Assembly (NCBI GenBank): GCA_965602945.1
Contig: CBFDBC010000002.1
Location: 1-52,793 of the forward strand
Length of the DNA: 52,793 nt
Direction: 5' to 3'
Origin: JAUXEH01 sp965602945
Lineage (GTDB): Bacteria; Acidobacteriota; Aminicenantia; Aminicenantales; Aminicenantaceae
The notes under the pieces were generated by a model. That model was not told the DNA's origin. It ran no database searches and saw only the letters and a program-made list of their open reading frames with translations. The first letter of the stretch is position 1; every line of letters starts with the position of its first letter. Position numbers and translations under genes: made by a program. Below are positions 22,092 through 31,131 of this stretch, one piece after another.

Positions 22092-22637
22092 ATGAGTCGG
22101 CTTAAGGAAAAATACGAAAAAGAGATCATCTCCGAGCTGCAGAAGGAAATAGAGATCACCAACCGGATGGCCGTGCCGCGTATGGAGAAGATCGTAATCA
22201 ACATCGGGGTGGGTGAGGCCATCCAGAATATCAAGGTCCTGGATGCGGCCAAGAAGGAATTGAGCCTCATAACCGGGCAGTGGCCTGCCGTGGGGCGGGC
22301 CCGCAAGTCCATCGCGCAGTTCAAGCTGCGCCAGGGCCACGCAATTGCGTGTTACACCACGCTGCGCGGCGAGATGATGTACGAGTTCCTCGATCGCCTG
22401 CTGAACATCGTACTGCCGCGGGTGAGGGATTTCAGAGGGACCTCGCCCCGGGCCTTTGACGGCCGCGGCAACTACACTCTGGGACTGCGTGATCAGCTGG
22501 TCTTCCCGGAGATCGATTATACGAAAGTGGATCAGTCACGCGGGATGAACATCACCATGGTGACGTCCGCCAAGACCGACAGCGAGGCTTATGCCCTGCT
22601 GAAGAAACTGGGAATGCCGTTTGGCGAGGCGTTCTAA
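22092..22637 (+). CDS. rplE: 50S ribosomal protein L5
   Basis: 181 residues with VPRMEKIVINIGVGEA, GQWPAVGRARKSIAQFKLRQ, FRGTSPRAFDGRGNYTLG and the C-terminal VTSAKTDSEAYALLKKLGMPF. L5 binds 5S rRNA in the central protuberance. Confidence 0.97.
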   Translation: MSRLKEKYEKEIISELQKEIEITNRMAVPRMEKIVINIGVGEAIQNIKVLDAAKKELSLITGQWPAVGRARKSIAQFKLRQGHAIACYTTLRGEMMYEFLDRLLNIVLPRVRDFRGTSPRAFDGRGNYTLGLRDQLVFPEIDYTKVDQSRGMNITMVTSAKTDSEAYALLKKLGMPFGEAF

Positions 22638-22648
22638 GGAAGGATAAA

Positions 22649-22834
22649 GTGGCAAAAAAATCATCGATCGCAAAATACCTGAAAGATCCGAAGTACAAGG
22701 TGCGGCACAGCAACCGGTGCCGGATCTGTGGGCGCCCCAAGGGATACTTCCGGAAATTCGATATGTGTCGGCTGTGTTTTCGGGAACTGGCCTTGAAGGG
22801 CGAGATTCCCGGAGTCACCAAGGCTTCCTGGTAA
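22649..22834 (+). CDS. rpsZ: 30S ribosomal protein S14, zinc-binding short form
   Basis: 61 residues from GTG 22649 ((M)AKKSSIAKYLKDPKYKVRH). The short, Cys-containing form is clear: RCRICGRPKGYFRKFDMCRLC gives C-x2-C-x12-C-x2-C. This is the type found in Gram-positives and many deep Gram-negative lineages. S14 assembles into the 30S head. Confidence 0.96.
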   Translation: MAKKSSIAKYLKDPKYKVRHSNRCRICGRPKGYFRKFDMCRLCFRELALKGEIPGVTKASW

Positions 22835-22855
22835 AGTACGAGAGAGGATAGAGAT

Positions 22856-23254
22856 ATGACGCTTACAGATCCTATCGCTGATATGTTAACACGAATAAGA
22901 AACGCCGCAATGGGGCGGAAAAAGGATGTCCGTATCCCCTCTTCTCGGATGAAGGTGGAGATCGCCAAGATCCTGAAAGATGAGGGATATATACGGAATT
23001 TCAAGGTCATCGACGACAACCTGCAGGGATTTCTGAGCATCACGCTCAAGTACACGGACAACAACCAGAGTGTCATCACGGGCTTGAAAAGGGTGAGTAA
23101 ACCCGGGTGCCGGATCTACTGCAAGGCCGATTCGGTTCCCAAGGTCCTGGACGGGCTGGGTATCGCCATCGTATCCACCTCCAGCGGGATCGTAACAGGC
23201 AAGAAGTGCATGGAACAAGGTGTGGGAGGTGAGGTTCTCTGCCAGATCTGGTAG
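22856..23254 (+). CDS. rpsH: 30S ribosomal protein S8
   Basis: 132 residues beginning MTLTDPIADMLTRIRNAAMG. The C-terminal GLGIAIVSTSSGIVTGKKC and GGEVLCQIW are standard. S8 binds helix 21 of 16S rRNA and in E. coli represses the spc operon. Confidence 0.97.
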   Translation: MTLTDPIADMLTRIRNAAMGRKKDVRIPSSRMKVEIAKILKDEGYIRNFKVIDDNLQGFLSITLKYTDNNQSVITGLKRVSKPGCRIYCKADSVPKVLDGLGIAIVSTSSGIVTGKKCMEQGVGGEVLCQIW

Positions 23255-23277
23255 GCCCGCCCTGAGAGGAAACGAGC

Positions 23278-23823
23278 ATGTCAAGAATTGGAAAACAACC
23301 GATACAGCTCCCGGACGGGGTGAAGGTCACCATCTCCGCGGATAAGATCGAATGCGAGGGGCCCAAAGGCAAGGTGGAAGCCCCTGTGTTCCCTGGGATC
23401 ACAGCGAATGTCGAGGAGACCCAGCTGCTGATCAAACGGGAGAGCGACGAGGGCAATCTTCCTGCCTTTCACGGGCTGGTCCGATCGCTGGCGGCCAATG
23501 CCGTCACCGGAGTGTCCAGCGGCTTCGAAAAGAAGCTTGAGATCGTGGGCGTAGGCTACCGGGCAAAGCTGGACAAAGGGAAACTGGAGCTGAACCTGGG
23601 CTATTCCAAGCCCGTCATCTACGAGATTCCCGATGATATCGAGGTGATCGTAGAGAAGCCCACCCTGATCACGGTCAAGGGAATCGACAAGCAGCGCGTC
23701 GGTCAGGAAGCACACAAGCTGCGCAGCTTCCGCAAGCCCGATCCCTACAAACTCAAGGGGATCCGCTATGCGGGTGAGAGGCTGCACAAGAAGGAACGGA
23801 AAGCGGGGGTGGTCGGTGTATAA
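23278..23823 (+). CDS. rplF: 50S ribosomal protein L6
   Basis: 181 residues beginning MSRIGKQPIQLPDGVKVTIS. Conserved GPKGKVEAPV and KLEIVGVGYRAKL are present, and the C-terminus has KPDPYKLKGIRYAGERLHKKERKAG, ending with a non-standard VVGV where the rplR start overlaps. Confidence 0.96.
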   Translation: MSRIGKQPIQLPDGVKVTISADKIECEGPKGKVEAPVFPGITANVEETQLLIKRESDEGNLPAFHGLVRSLAANAVTGVSSGFEKKLEIVGVGYRAKLDKGKLELNLGYSKPVIYEIPDDIEVIVEKPTLITVKGIDKQRVGQEAHKLRSFRKPDPYKLKGIRYAGERLHKKERKAGVVGV

Positions 23824-24190
23824 AGACAAAGTTGTTGTGAAAAAAACGGCGAACCGGCGTATCCGGAAGCGTATCCGTAAGAAGATCAGTGGAACCCCGG
23901 AGAGGCCGCGCGTGCTTGTGATGCGATCCAACCGCTACCTGTATATCCAGGCTATCGACGACATCAACGGCCGGGTGCTCTCCTCGGCGTGTACCCTGGA
24001 AAAATCTTTCCGCGAGAAACACAAGAGCTTCAAGAACACGGAAGCGGCCGGGGCCCTGGGGAAGATCGTTGCCGGGCGGCTCAAGGAAAAGAAGATCACA
24101 ACCATCGTCTTCGACAGGGGCGTCTTCCCCTATCACGGACGCATCAAGAACCTAGCGGAAGCCATGCGCGAGGGAGGGCTGATTTTCTAG
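23816..24190 (+). CDS. rplR: 50S ribosomal protein L18
   Basis: 124 residues from GTG 23816, overlapping the rplF stop by 8 bases; this places 24 residues before the conserved SGTPERPR, as in Bacillus. A longer upstream reading would run through rplF and is unlikely. The C-terminus has VFDRGVFPYHGRIKNLAEAMREGGL. L18 binds 5S rRNA. Confidence 0.95.
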   Translation: MYKDKVVVKKTANRRIRKRIRKKISGTPERPRVLVMRSNRYLYIQAIDDINGRVLSSACTLEKSFREKHKSFKNTEAAGALGKIVAGRLKEKKITTIVFDRGVFPYHGRIKNLAEAMREGGLIF

Positions 24191-24218
24191 CGGTCAGCCG
24201 GACAAGGAGGCAAGAAGA

Positions 24219-24737
24219 GTGTACGATAAAAGGCGCAAACCAGCCCTCGAAGAGGGAGAACAGGAACTCAAAGACCAGGTCATCTCGATCCGCAGGACCA
24301 CGAAGGTCGTAAAAGGCGGAAAGAACCTCAGCTTCTCCGCGCTCGTGGCTGTCGGGGATGAGAACGGGATGGTCGGCATCGGAAAAGGCAAAGCGCGCGA
24401 AGTGCCTCCTGCCATTGCCAAGGGCGTGCAGGATGCCAAGAAGAATATGATCAAGGTGCCGATGAAAGGAACCACGATCCCACACCTCATAAAGGGAGTA
24501 CACGGTGGCGGAGAGGTTGTGCTGCGACCGGCCTCCGAGGGAACCGGTGTGATCGCAGGCGGGGCCGTCCGTATCATCATGCAGCTGGCGGGCATCAAGG
24601 ATATCCTTACCAAGTCCCTGAGCAGCAACAACCCGATCAGCGTGGCTCACGCCACCATCAACGCCCTGGTCAACCTGAAAAATCCGGGACAGGTGTCGAA
24701 GAACCGGAACATCGACGAGGAAAAGATATGGCAGTAA
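24219..24737 (+). CDS. rpsE: 30S ribosomal protein S5
   Basis: 172 residues from GTG 24219, 8 bases after AAGGAGG. The double-stranded-RNA-binding fold contains RTTKVVKGGKNLSFSALVAV and GNENGMVG-like DENGMVGIGKGKAREVPPAI. The C-terminal domain has GTGVIAGGAVRIIMQLAGIK. S5 affects decoding accuracy. Confidence 0.96.
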   Translation: MYDKRRKPALEEGEQELKDQVISIRRTTKVVKGGKNLSFSALVAVGDENGMVGIGKGKAREVPPAIAKGVQDAKKNMIKVPMKGTTIPHLIKGVHGGGEVVLRPASEGTGVIAGGAVRIIMQLAGIKDILTKSLSSNNPISVAHATINALVNLKNPGQVSKNRNIDEEKIWQ

Positions 24738-24982
24738 AAGACGCCCAGGCAACGACACAGGCCAAGAAAGCCAAGAAGCCGGTCGAGAAACAGCTGCGAA
24801 TAAGGCTGGTGCGCAGCGTGATCGGGAGGCCGCGGAAACATCGGGAGGTCGTGAAGGGTTTGGGCCTCCGGCGGATCGACTCCCGGGTGGTGCGCAGGGA
24901 CTGTCCTGAGATCCGCGGCATGATCAACAAGATACCTCATCTGCTGGAGGTGGAGGAGCTGGAATCAAATGGACCTGAGTAA
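24728..24982 (+). CDS. rpmD: 50S ribosomal protein L30 with N-terminal extension
   Basis: 84 residues against about 60 usually. The core KQLRIRLVRSVIGRPRKHRE begins near residue 21, preceded by a Lys/Ala/Gln-rich extension that lies partly inside rpsE (10-base overlap). No better internal start is visible before the core. Confidence 0.93.
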   Translation: MAVKDAQATTQAKKAKKPVEKQLRIRLVRSVIGRPRKHREVVKGLGLRRIDSRVVRRDCPEIRGMINKIPHLLEVEELESNGPE

Positions 24983-25415
24983 TCTTCATCCTGCTAAGAA
25001 CAGCCGGAAGAACAAGCGGCGTGTGGGCCGGGGACCCGGCTCCGGCCACGGCAAGACCTCCGGCCGGGGTTCCAAAGGGCAGAAGTCCAGGTCCGGGTAC
25101 TCCCGGAAGATCGGCTTCGAGGGCGGACAGATGCCCCTAAACCGCCGCGTGCCCAAGCGGGGCTTTACCAATATTTTCCGCATCGAGTACAGCGAGGTCA
25201 ACCTGGACCGGCTGGAGAAGATCCAAAAGGACACGATCGAACTCAAAGATCTCGTGGCGTCCCGCGTGATCAAGAAAGAGAGTGAGAGGGTCAAGATCCT
25301 GGGGCGGGGGGACATCGCTTCCGCCAAGACCGTCCATGCTCACAAATTTACGCGTTCCGCCCAGAAGAAGATCGAGGATGCCGGGGGGAAAGCGGTTCTG
25401 ATCGGGAAAGATTGA
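24969..25415 (+). CDS. rplO: 50S ribosomal protein L15
   Basis: 148 residues overlapping rpmD by 14 bases. Starts MDLSNLHPAKNSRKNKRRVG and has RGPGSGHGKTSGRGSKGQKS and GFEGGQMPLNRRVPKRGF. L15 is a late-assembling 50S protein. Confidence 0.96.
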   Translation: MDLSNLHPAKNSRKNKRRVGRGPGSGHGKTSGRGSKGQKSRSGYSRKIGFEGGQMPLNRRVPKRGFTNIFRIEYSEVNLDRLEKIQKDTIELKDLVASRVIKKESERVKILGRGDIASAKTVHAHKFTRSAQKKIEDAGGKAVLIGKD

Positions 25416-26800
25416 TGCTAGACAGCATACGCAACATCTTCAGCATTCCGGAACTGAGACGACGGGTGCTCTTTACGCTGGCCCTGCTGGCCGTGTACCG
25501 CATCGGGGCTCAGATCCCGAACCCGGGGATCAGTGCTTCCGCCCTGGCCGAGCTGTGGCAGTCCCAGAAGGGGACGATCCTGGGCATGGTGGACCTGTTC
25601 ACCGGGAGATCGATGTCGCGCATGACGATCTTCGCACTGGGTATCATGCCCTACATCAGTGCCTCCATCATCCTGCAGCTGCTGCAGGTGGTGTGGCCCT
25701 ATCTGGAGCGTCTGTCCAAAGAAGGGGAGATGGGCCGGAAGAAGATCACCCAGTACACCCGGTACGGCACGCTGTTTATCTGCATGATCCAGTCGGGCGG
25801 GATCGCCTTCCTGCTCAAGAATCTCCGGAGCCCCGTTTCCAACTCCCCCATCGTTCCCAACGGAGGGCTCGGATTCATCCTGATGACCATGCTCACGCTG
25901 ACAACAGGTACGGTCTTCATCATGTGGCTGGGGGAGCAGATCTCAGAGCGGGGGATCGGGAACGGTATCTCGCTCATCATTTTTGCGGGGATCGTGGTGG
26001 ATTTCCCCCGGGCGGCCCTGAGCATGATCCAGGGCCTGCGCACGGGAGATCAGACACCCCTGCGGGTCATTTTTCTGCTCGCCCTGATGCTGGCGGTGAT
26101 CGCAATCATCGTGTTCGTGGAAAGGGGGCAGCGGAGGCTGCCCGTTTCCTATGCCAAGCGCGTGGTGGGCCGTAAGATCTACGGCGGGCAGAGCACGCAC
26201 CTGCCGCTGCGCGTCAACACCGGAGGCGTTATCCCCATCATTTTCGCGGCATCGGTCATCACCATCCCCATGACGATCGCTCAGATGGTGAATGTTCCGT
26301 TCCTCCAGAACATCGCCCAGCAGTTCTCGCCGGGGATGCCTATGTACTTTCTGTTCTACGTGGCCTCCATCATCTTTTTTACCTATTTCTACGTGTCCAT
26401 CATCTTCAACCCGGTTGACGTGGCCGACAATCTCCGCAAGTACGGCGGCTTTATCCCCGGCATCCGTCCGGGAAAGAACACGGCGGATTACATCGATTCC
26501 GTCCTGTCCCGACTCACCCTGGTAGGGGCCCTGTATCTGGCGGCCGTGGCCGCCGTTCCCGAAATCCTTATCTCGGGACTCAGGGTGGACACGCTCCCTC
26601 TGATCGGGCCCTTCCTGGATCAGAACCTTCCCGAGTGGTTCACTCAGGGGATGGGGCTTCAGTTCTACTTCGGAGGCACCTCCATCCTGATCGTTGTGGG
26701 TGTCGCCATGGATACGCTGCAGCAGATCGAGGCCCAGCTGGTGATGCGTCATTACGACGGATTCATGCGGCGGAGCCGTTTGAAAGGAAGGAGAGGATGA
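25415..26800 (+). CDS. secY: Preprotein translocase channel SecY
   Basis: 461 residues from ATG 25415, sharing a base with the rplO stop; TTG 25412 is an alternative. Ten hydrophobic helices are evident. Motifs include the plug-region GRSMSRMTIFALGIMPYISA, ISERGIGNGISLIIFAGI, and the cytoplasmic loops PVSYAKRVVGRKIYGGQSTH and GGFIPGIRPGKNTADYID. It forms SecYEG with secE at 551. Confidence 0.97.
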   Translation: MLDSIRNIFSIPELRRRVLFTLALLAVYRIGAQIPNPGISASALAELWQSQKGTILGMVDLFTGRSMSRMTIFALGIMPYISASIILQLLQVVWPYLERLSKEGEMGRKKITQYTRYGTLFICMIQSGGIAFLLKNLRSPVSNSPIVPNGGLGFILMTMLTLTTGTVFIMWLGEQISERGIGNGISLIIFAGIVVDFPRAALSMIQGLRTGDQTPLRVIFLLALMLAVIAIIVFVERGQRRLPVSYAKRVVGRKIYGGQSTHLPLRVNTGGVIPIIFAASVITIPMTIAQMVNVPFLQNIAQQFSPGMPMYFLFYVASIIFFTYFYVSIIFNPVDVADNLRKYGGFIPGIRPGKNTADYIDSVLSRLTLVGALYLAAVAAVPEILISGLRVDTLPLIGPFLDQNLPEWFTQGMGLQFYFGGTSILIVVGVAMDTLQQIEAQLVMRHYDGFMRRSRLKGRRG

Positions 26801-27474
26801 GGATCGTTCTTCTCGGCCCCCCCGGCTGCGGCAAGGGCACACAGGGAGACCTGATCGAGGGGAAATTCGGCTTTCCTCGGATCTCCTCCGGTGACCTGCT
26901 CCGGGACTCGGTCCAAAGGGGAACTCCTCTGGGCCGCAAGGCCGAGGCCTTCATGAACCGAGGCGAGCTGGTGGACGACAACGTGGTGGTGGATATGATC
27001 CGGGAGCGGATCGGAGAAGGAGACTGTCGCAGCGGCTTTATCCTGGACGGCTTCCCCCGTACGATCCCGCAGGCGGAACGGCTGCCCGATATCGACCCCG
27101 GGCGGGATGAGATCGTCCTGGATATCCGGGTCGAAGATCAAGCGCTCATCGAAAGGCTCTCCGCACGCCGGATCTGTTCCGCGTGCGGCTCCATACACAC
27201 CCTGGGGGAGCCCGGGACGGAGCCCGGCGCCTGCCCGGCCTGCGGCGGCAGCCTCATCCAGAGGGACGATGACAAACCGGAGGTCATCCAGCGGAGGCTG
27301 CAGGTCTACCACACGCAGACCGCGCCGCTGGAGGAGTATTATCGCAGCAGGGATGTGTATACCGAGATCGAGGGTGCCGGATCGGTCCATGAGGTGTTCG
27401 TTCGGATCGAGGCGGTTCTCAAGAGTACCATATCGGGATTAAAGATCAAGGAAGAGGCAAAGGCGGATCGATGA
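26797..27474 (+). CDS. adk: Adenylate kinase (zinc LID type)
   Basis: 225 residues from ATG 26797, overlapping the secY stop (ATGA) after AGGAGAGG. The P loop is LLGPPGCGKGTQGD, and FILDGFPRT is the core motif. The LID carries CSAC and CPAC knuckles (residues about 128-150), so it should bind a structural zinc. Converts ATP and AMP to two ADP in the cytosol. Its place after secY is standard. Confidence 0.96.
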   Translation: MRIVLLGPPGCGKGTQGDLIEGKFGFPRISSGDLLRDSVQRGTPLGRKAEAFMNRGELVDDNVVVDMIRERIGEGDCRSGFILDGFPRTIPQAERLPDIDPGRDEIVLDIRVEDQALIERLSARRICSACGSIHTLGEPGTEPGACPACGGSLIQRDDDKPEVIQRRLQVYHTQTAPLEEYYRSRDVYTEIEGAGSVHEVFVRIEAVLKSTISGLKIKEEAKADR

Positions 27475-28265
27475 TCATCTACAAGAGCGAATCCGAGATC
27501 CAGGCCATCCGAAAAGCCAATCAGATCGTGGCCAAGATCCTGTCTGAATTGGCCGAGATGGTCCGGCCGGATATCACTACGCTCGAGCTGGACAGGTATG
27601 CCGAGAAAAGGACCCGCGAGTTGGACGCCATCCCCGCGTTCAAAGGCTACCGTGGATATCCGGCCTCGCTCTGCACGTCCTTGAACGAGGAGATCGTCCA
27701 CGGCATCCCGTCCAACCGGAGGCTAAAAGAAGGCGACATCCTCAGCATCGATTTCGGGGCCATCTTCGACGGCTTTTACGGGGATGCCGCCGTCACGTTC
27801 CCTGTGGGAAAGATAACGGCGGCCGCCGAGAAGCTCATCACCGCAGCAGAGGAGAGTTTTTTCAAGGGGATCGAACAGGCTGTGCCCGGGAAGCGCATCG
27901 GTGACATCTCGGCCGCTGTTCAGGCCCATGTCGAATCCCGGGGGTTTTCCGTGATCCGGAACTTCGTGGGACACGGGATCGGTTTTTCTCTGCACGAAGA
28001 GCCCCAGGTGCCCAATTTCGGGCTGGCCGGGCACGGACCCAAGATCAAACCGGGAATGGTGTTGGCCATCGAGCCCATGATCGCGGCCGGCGATTGGGAC
28101 GTAGAGATCCTGGCGGATAACTGGACGGCGGTGACCCGTGACCGCAGCCTGTCCGCCCACCACGAGCACACCATAGCCGTCACACAGGACGGGCCTCAGA
28201 TCCTGAGTTCCTTGAACGATACTAAGGGAGGCCGAAGCGGCCTGAAGGAGCCTTTGCATGCCTAA
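27471..28265 (+). CDS. map: Methionine aminopeptidase type I
   Basis: 264 residues, overlapping adk by 4 bases. Metal-ligand motifs are visible: LSIDFGAIFDGFYGDAAVTF (two Asp), the catalytic GHGIGFSLHEEP, AIEPMI and EHTIAVT. It removes the initiator Met from nascent proteins. Short form without an N-terminal zinc domain. The last 8 bases overlap infA. Confidence 0.95.
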   Translation: MIIYKSESEIQAIRKANQIVAKILSELAEMVRPDITTLELDRYAEKRTRELDAIPAFKGYRGYPASLCTSLNEEIVHGIPSNRRLKEGDILSIDFGAIFDGFYGDAAVTFPVGKITAAAEKLITAAEESFFKGIEQAVPGKRIGDISAAVQAHVESRGFSVIRNFVGHGIGFSLHEEPQVPNFGLAGHGPKIKPGMVLAIEPMIAAGDWDVEILADNWTAVTRDRSLSAHHEHTIAVTQDGPQILSSLNDTKGGRSGLKEPLHA

Positions 28266-28476
28266 GCCGGACGTGTTTGAAGCAGAGGGAACGGTAATCG
28301 AAACCCTCCCCAATGCGATGTTTCGAGTCGAACTGGCTAACAAGCACAGAATCCTGGCCCATATCTCCGGGCGGATGCGTAAGCACTTCATCCGCATCCT
28401 ACCGGGGGATCGGGTCCAGGTGGAACTATCGCCCTACGATCTGACCAAAGGGCGGATAACCTATCGATTTAAATAG
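28258..28476 (+). CDS. infA: Translation initiation factor IF-1
   Basis: 72 residues, the normal length. The S1/OB fold contains EAEGTVIETLPNAMFRVEL, HISGRMRKHFIRILPGDRV and ELSPYDLTKGRITYRFK. It blocks the A site during initiation. The N-terminus MPKPDVFE differs from the common MAKEDVIE. Confidence 0.96.
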   Translation: MPKPDVFEAEGTVIETLPNAMFRVELANKHRILAHISGRMRKHFIRILPGDRVQVELSPYDLTKGRITYRFK

Positions 28477-28487
28477 GGAGCCGAATC

Positions 28488-28601
28488 ATGAAGGTGCGAG
28501 CATCTATAAAAAGAATGTGTCGGAACTGCCGTATCATAAAACGCAACGGGACGCTGCGCGTCATCTGTTCCAATCCTAAGCACAAACAAAAACAAGGCTA
28601 G
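28488..28601 (+). CDS. rpmJ: 50S ribosomal protein L36
   Basis: 37 residues: MKVRASIKRMCRNCRIIKRN, then GTLRVICSNPKHKQKQG. Zinc ligands are Cys11-x2-Cys14, Cys27 and His32, the zinc-type L36. It sits 11 bases after infA, the standard site. GGGAG precedes the ATG. Confidence 0.96.
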   Translation: MKVRASIKRMCRNCRIIKRNGTLRVICSNPKHKQKQG

Positions 28602-28617
28602 ACGAAGAGGTTAAATC

Positions 28618-28980
28618 ATGGCAAGAATAGCTGGAATCACGCTTCCCTCGGAAAAGAGGATCGAGGTCGGACTGACCTATATCTTCGGGATCGGCCGGGC
28701 GCGGGCCTTGAAGATCCTGGAAGAAGCCAAGATCGACAAGGACAAAAAGGTCAACTCCCTGAGTGAAGACGAAGTCAATACCATCCGGAAGATCATCGAA
28801 GATCGAGAGAATATCGAAGGCGATCTGCGCAAGGACATCAGCACGAACATCAAGCGGCTGATGGATATCAATGCCTACCGCGGCATGCGTCACAAACGGC
28901 GTTTGCCTGTGCGCGGCCAGCGCAGTAAAACCAATGCCCGCACGCGCAAAGGTCCGCGGGGCAATCAGATGAAAAAGTAG
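28618..28980 (+). CDS. rpsM: 30S ribosomal protein S13
   Basis: 120 residues beginning MARIAGITLPSEKRIEVGLT. Contains YIFGIGRARALKIL and the tail AYRGMRHKRRLPVRGQRSKT-NARTRKG. S13 contacts P-site tRNA and the A-site finger. First gene of the alpha set. Confidence 0.97.
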   Translation: MARIAGITLPSEKRIEVGLTYIFGIGRARALKILEEAKIDKDKKVNSLSEDEVNTIRKIIEDRENIEGDLRKDISTNIKRLMDINAYRGMRHKRRLPVRGQRSKTNARTRKGPRGNQMKK

Positions 28981-28995
28981 AGGGGAGAGAGACCG

Positions 28996-29391
28996 ATGGC
29001 CAAGCCGAAAAGAAAAACCACCAAGAAGAAAAAGGTAAAAAAGGATATCGGGTACGGGGTGGCGAACGTCATGTCCACCTTCAACAACACGATCATTTCC
29101 ATCAGTGACCGGGAAGGGAACGTGGTCTGCTGGTCCAGTTCGGGAACGGCCGGTTTCAAAGGCGCCCGCAAGGGCACTCCCTTTGCAGCCCAGCTCGCCG
29201 CCCGGGAGGTCGCCAGCAAGGCCAAAGAGTTCGGCGTGCGTTATATGGACGTGAGGGTCAAGGGACCGGGGGCGGGGCGGGAATCCGCCATCCGGGCCCT
29301 CCAATCTGATGGGCTGGAGATCAAATCCATTCGTGACATCACCCCCATTCCCCATAACGGCTGCCGGGTCCGGAAGCGGCGGCGAGTCTAG
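28996..29391 (+). CDS. rpsK: 30S ribosomal protein S11
   Basis: 131 residues with a Lys-rich N-terminus, then VANVMSTFNNTIISISDREG and GFKGARKGTPFAAQLAA. The C-terminal PIPHNGCRVRKRRRV is diagnostic. S11 forms the 30S platform. Confidence 0.97.
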   Translation: MAKPKRKTTKKKKVKKDIGYGVANVMSTFNNTIISISDREGNVVCWSSSGTAGFKGARKGTPFAAQLAAREVASKAKEFGVRYMDVRVKGPGAGRESAIRALQSDGLEIKSIRDITPIPHNGCRVRKRRRV

Positions 29392-29424
29392 GCCGGGAGC
29401 TGGAGAGGCAAGGAGAGGATTATC

Positions 29425-30051
29425 ATGGCAAGACACAGAGAACATACCTGCCGGTACTGTCGAGTCGAACGTACAAAGCTTTTTCTCAAAGGCCACAAGT
29501 GCCTGACGGATAAATGCCCGGTGGAACGCCGGCCCTATCCCCCAGGAGAGCACGGCCGTGCGCGCAGGAGGATCCTGGGATACGGGATTCAGCTGCGCGA
29601 GAAGCAGAAACTCAAACGCTATTACAGCATGACCGAGTCGCAGTTCCGGCTCTTTTTCAAGCGGGCGGAGAGCCGGAAGGGAATCACCGGAGAGACCCTG
29701 CTGTCCATGCTTGAGAGACGCCTGGACAACGTGATGTTCCTGGTGGGCTTTTCCCACTCACGGATGCATGCCCGCCAGCTGATCACGCACGGCCACATTC
29801 GCGTCAACGGCCGGAAGGTGGACGTTCCGTCCATGCTGGTCGGCAAGGAAGACATCGTAGCGTTCCGCGGCAAGGCCGCCAAGCATGAAGAACTGAGCGC
29901 TCTGGTGGAGGCCAACAAAAACAAAGAAGTCCCGCCCTGGTTGGAAGTCGACACCGACAACAAACAGGTCCGGGTGGTGTCATTTCCGACACGAGAGGAC
30001 ATACCGATTCCGGTGCAGGAGCACCTGGTTGTCGAGCTCTATTCGAAGTAG
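29425..30051 (+). CDS. rpsD: 30S ribosomal protein S4, zinc-binding form
   Basis: 208 residues. The N-terminus has Cys9-x2-Cys12 and Cys26-x4-Cys31, the zinc-binding S4 form. The S4 RNA-binding domain contains RRLDNVMFLVGFSHSRMHAR and HGHIRVNGRKVDVPS. It nucleates 30S assembly and in E. coli represses the alpha operon. Ends VPVQEHLVVELYSK-like (PIPVQEHLVVELYSK). Confidence 0.97.
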   Translation: MARHREHTCRYCRVERTKLFLKGHKCLTDKCPVERRPYPPGEHGRARRRILGYGIQLREKQKLKRYYSMTESQFRLFFKRAESRKGITGETLLSMLERRLDNVMFLVGFSHSRMHARQLITHGHIRVNGRKVDVPSMLVGKEDIVAFRGKAAKHEELSALVEANKNKEVPPWLEVDTDNKQVRVVSFPTREDIPIPVQEHLVVELYSK

Positions 30052-30099
30052 CGCCCGGCATTTTGGAGACGACCCTTCGCGGTTTATTTAGGAGGAACA

Positions 30100-31131
30100 A
30101 TGACGGAAATAGGATTTCAGAGACCGAGATTCCTGGAATGTGATTATGATACCCTGACCGAGACCTACGGCAGTTTTACCGCCCAGCCGTTCGAAAGGGG
30201 CTATGGAGTCACAGTGGGCAATTCCATGAGGAGAATCCTCCTCTCATCCATTCCAGGCGCTGCCATCACCAACGTTCGCATCCAGGGTGTACTGCATGAA
30301 TTCTCCACCGTCCCCGGTGTGGTCGAGGATGTGACCGATATATTCCTGAACCTCAAGAGCCTGAAGCTGAAGCTGAACGCCAGCGGCCCCAAGACCATGA
30401 CGCTCAAGATCCAGGGGCCGGCCAACGCCACGGCCGCCGACATCGAGCATGACTCGGATATAGAGATCCTCAATCCGGACACTCATATCGCTGCTCTGGA
30501 TGAGGACGGCACGCTGGATATGGAGATGGTAGTGGACGATAACCGGGGTTACATACCGGCAGACCTGAACTTCGACGAGGACCTGAGCGTGGATTTCATT
30601 CCCCTGGATTCCTCCCATTCTCCCGTCCTCAAGGTCAACTACAGCGTGAACCCGGCCCGCGTGGGGAAACGTATCGACTATGAGAAATTGTCCCTGGAGA
30701 TCTGGACCAGCGGCGCCCTCACTCCTCAGGAAGCCATCGGCAAGGCAGCCAAGATCCTGAGGGATCACCTGGTGATCTTCCTCAATATCGTAGACGAGCC
30801 CCTGGAAAGGGAATCCGATCTGGGTCCCAAGGAGGATCCTCATTTTTCCAAGATCGACATCCTCTCCAAGACCATCGATCACCTGGAACTCTCAGTCCGT
30901 TCGAACAACTGCCTGCGTTCGGCCGGGATCGAGTTCATCTATGAGCTGGTACAGAAGACCGAGGACGAGCTTTTGAAAACCAAGAACTTCGGCCGCAAGT
31001 CACTCACCGAGATCAAGGACACACTCAAGGATCTGGAGCTGAGCCTTAACCTGGACCTGAATCCCAAGCTGGTCGAGAAGATCGAGTCAGAGAAGAAGGA
31101 AGAGAGTACGGAGGAAGGAGTATTCGAATGA
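30100..31131 (+). CDS. rpoA: RNA polymerase alpha subunit
   Basis: 343 residues. The N-terminal dimerisation domain contains PFERGYGVTVGNSMRRILLS and HEFSTVPGVVEDVTDI; the C-terminal domain contains LELSVRSNNCLRSAG and the helix-hairpin-helix FGRKSLTEIKDTL. The CTD binds UP elements and activators. It follows rpsD by 48 bases with AGGAGG before the ATG, and overlaps rplQ. Confidence 0.98.
   Translation: MTEIGFQRPRFLECDYDTLTETYGSFTAQPFERGYGVTVGNSMRRILLSSIPGAAITNVRIQGVLHEFSTVPGVVEDVTDIFLNLKSLKLKLNASGPKTMTLKIQGPANATAADIEHDSDIEILNPDTHIAALDEDGTLDMEMVVDDNRGYIPADLNFDEDLSVDFIPLDSSHSPVLKVNYSVNPARVGKRIDYEKLSLEIWTSGALTPQEAIGKAAKILRDHLVIFLNIVDEPLERESDLGPKEDPHFSKIDILSKTIDHLELSVRSNNCLRSAGIEFIYELVQKTEDELLKTKNFGRKSLTEIKDTLKDLELSLNLDLNPKLVEKIESEKKEESTEEGVFE

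Noticed and set aside
26635..26796. An N-terminally extended adenylate kinase overlapping secY
   Set aside because: The P loop is expected near the start, and ATG 26797 has AGGAGAGG upstream and the usual ATGA overlap. The extension is SecY in another frame.
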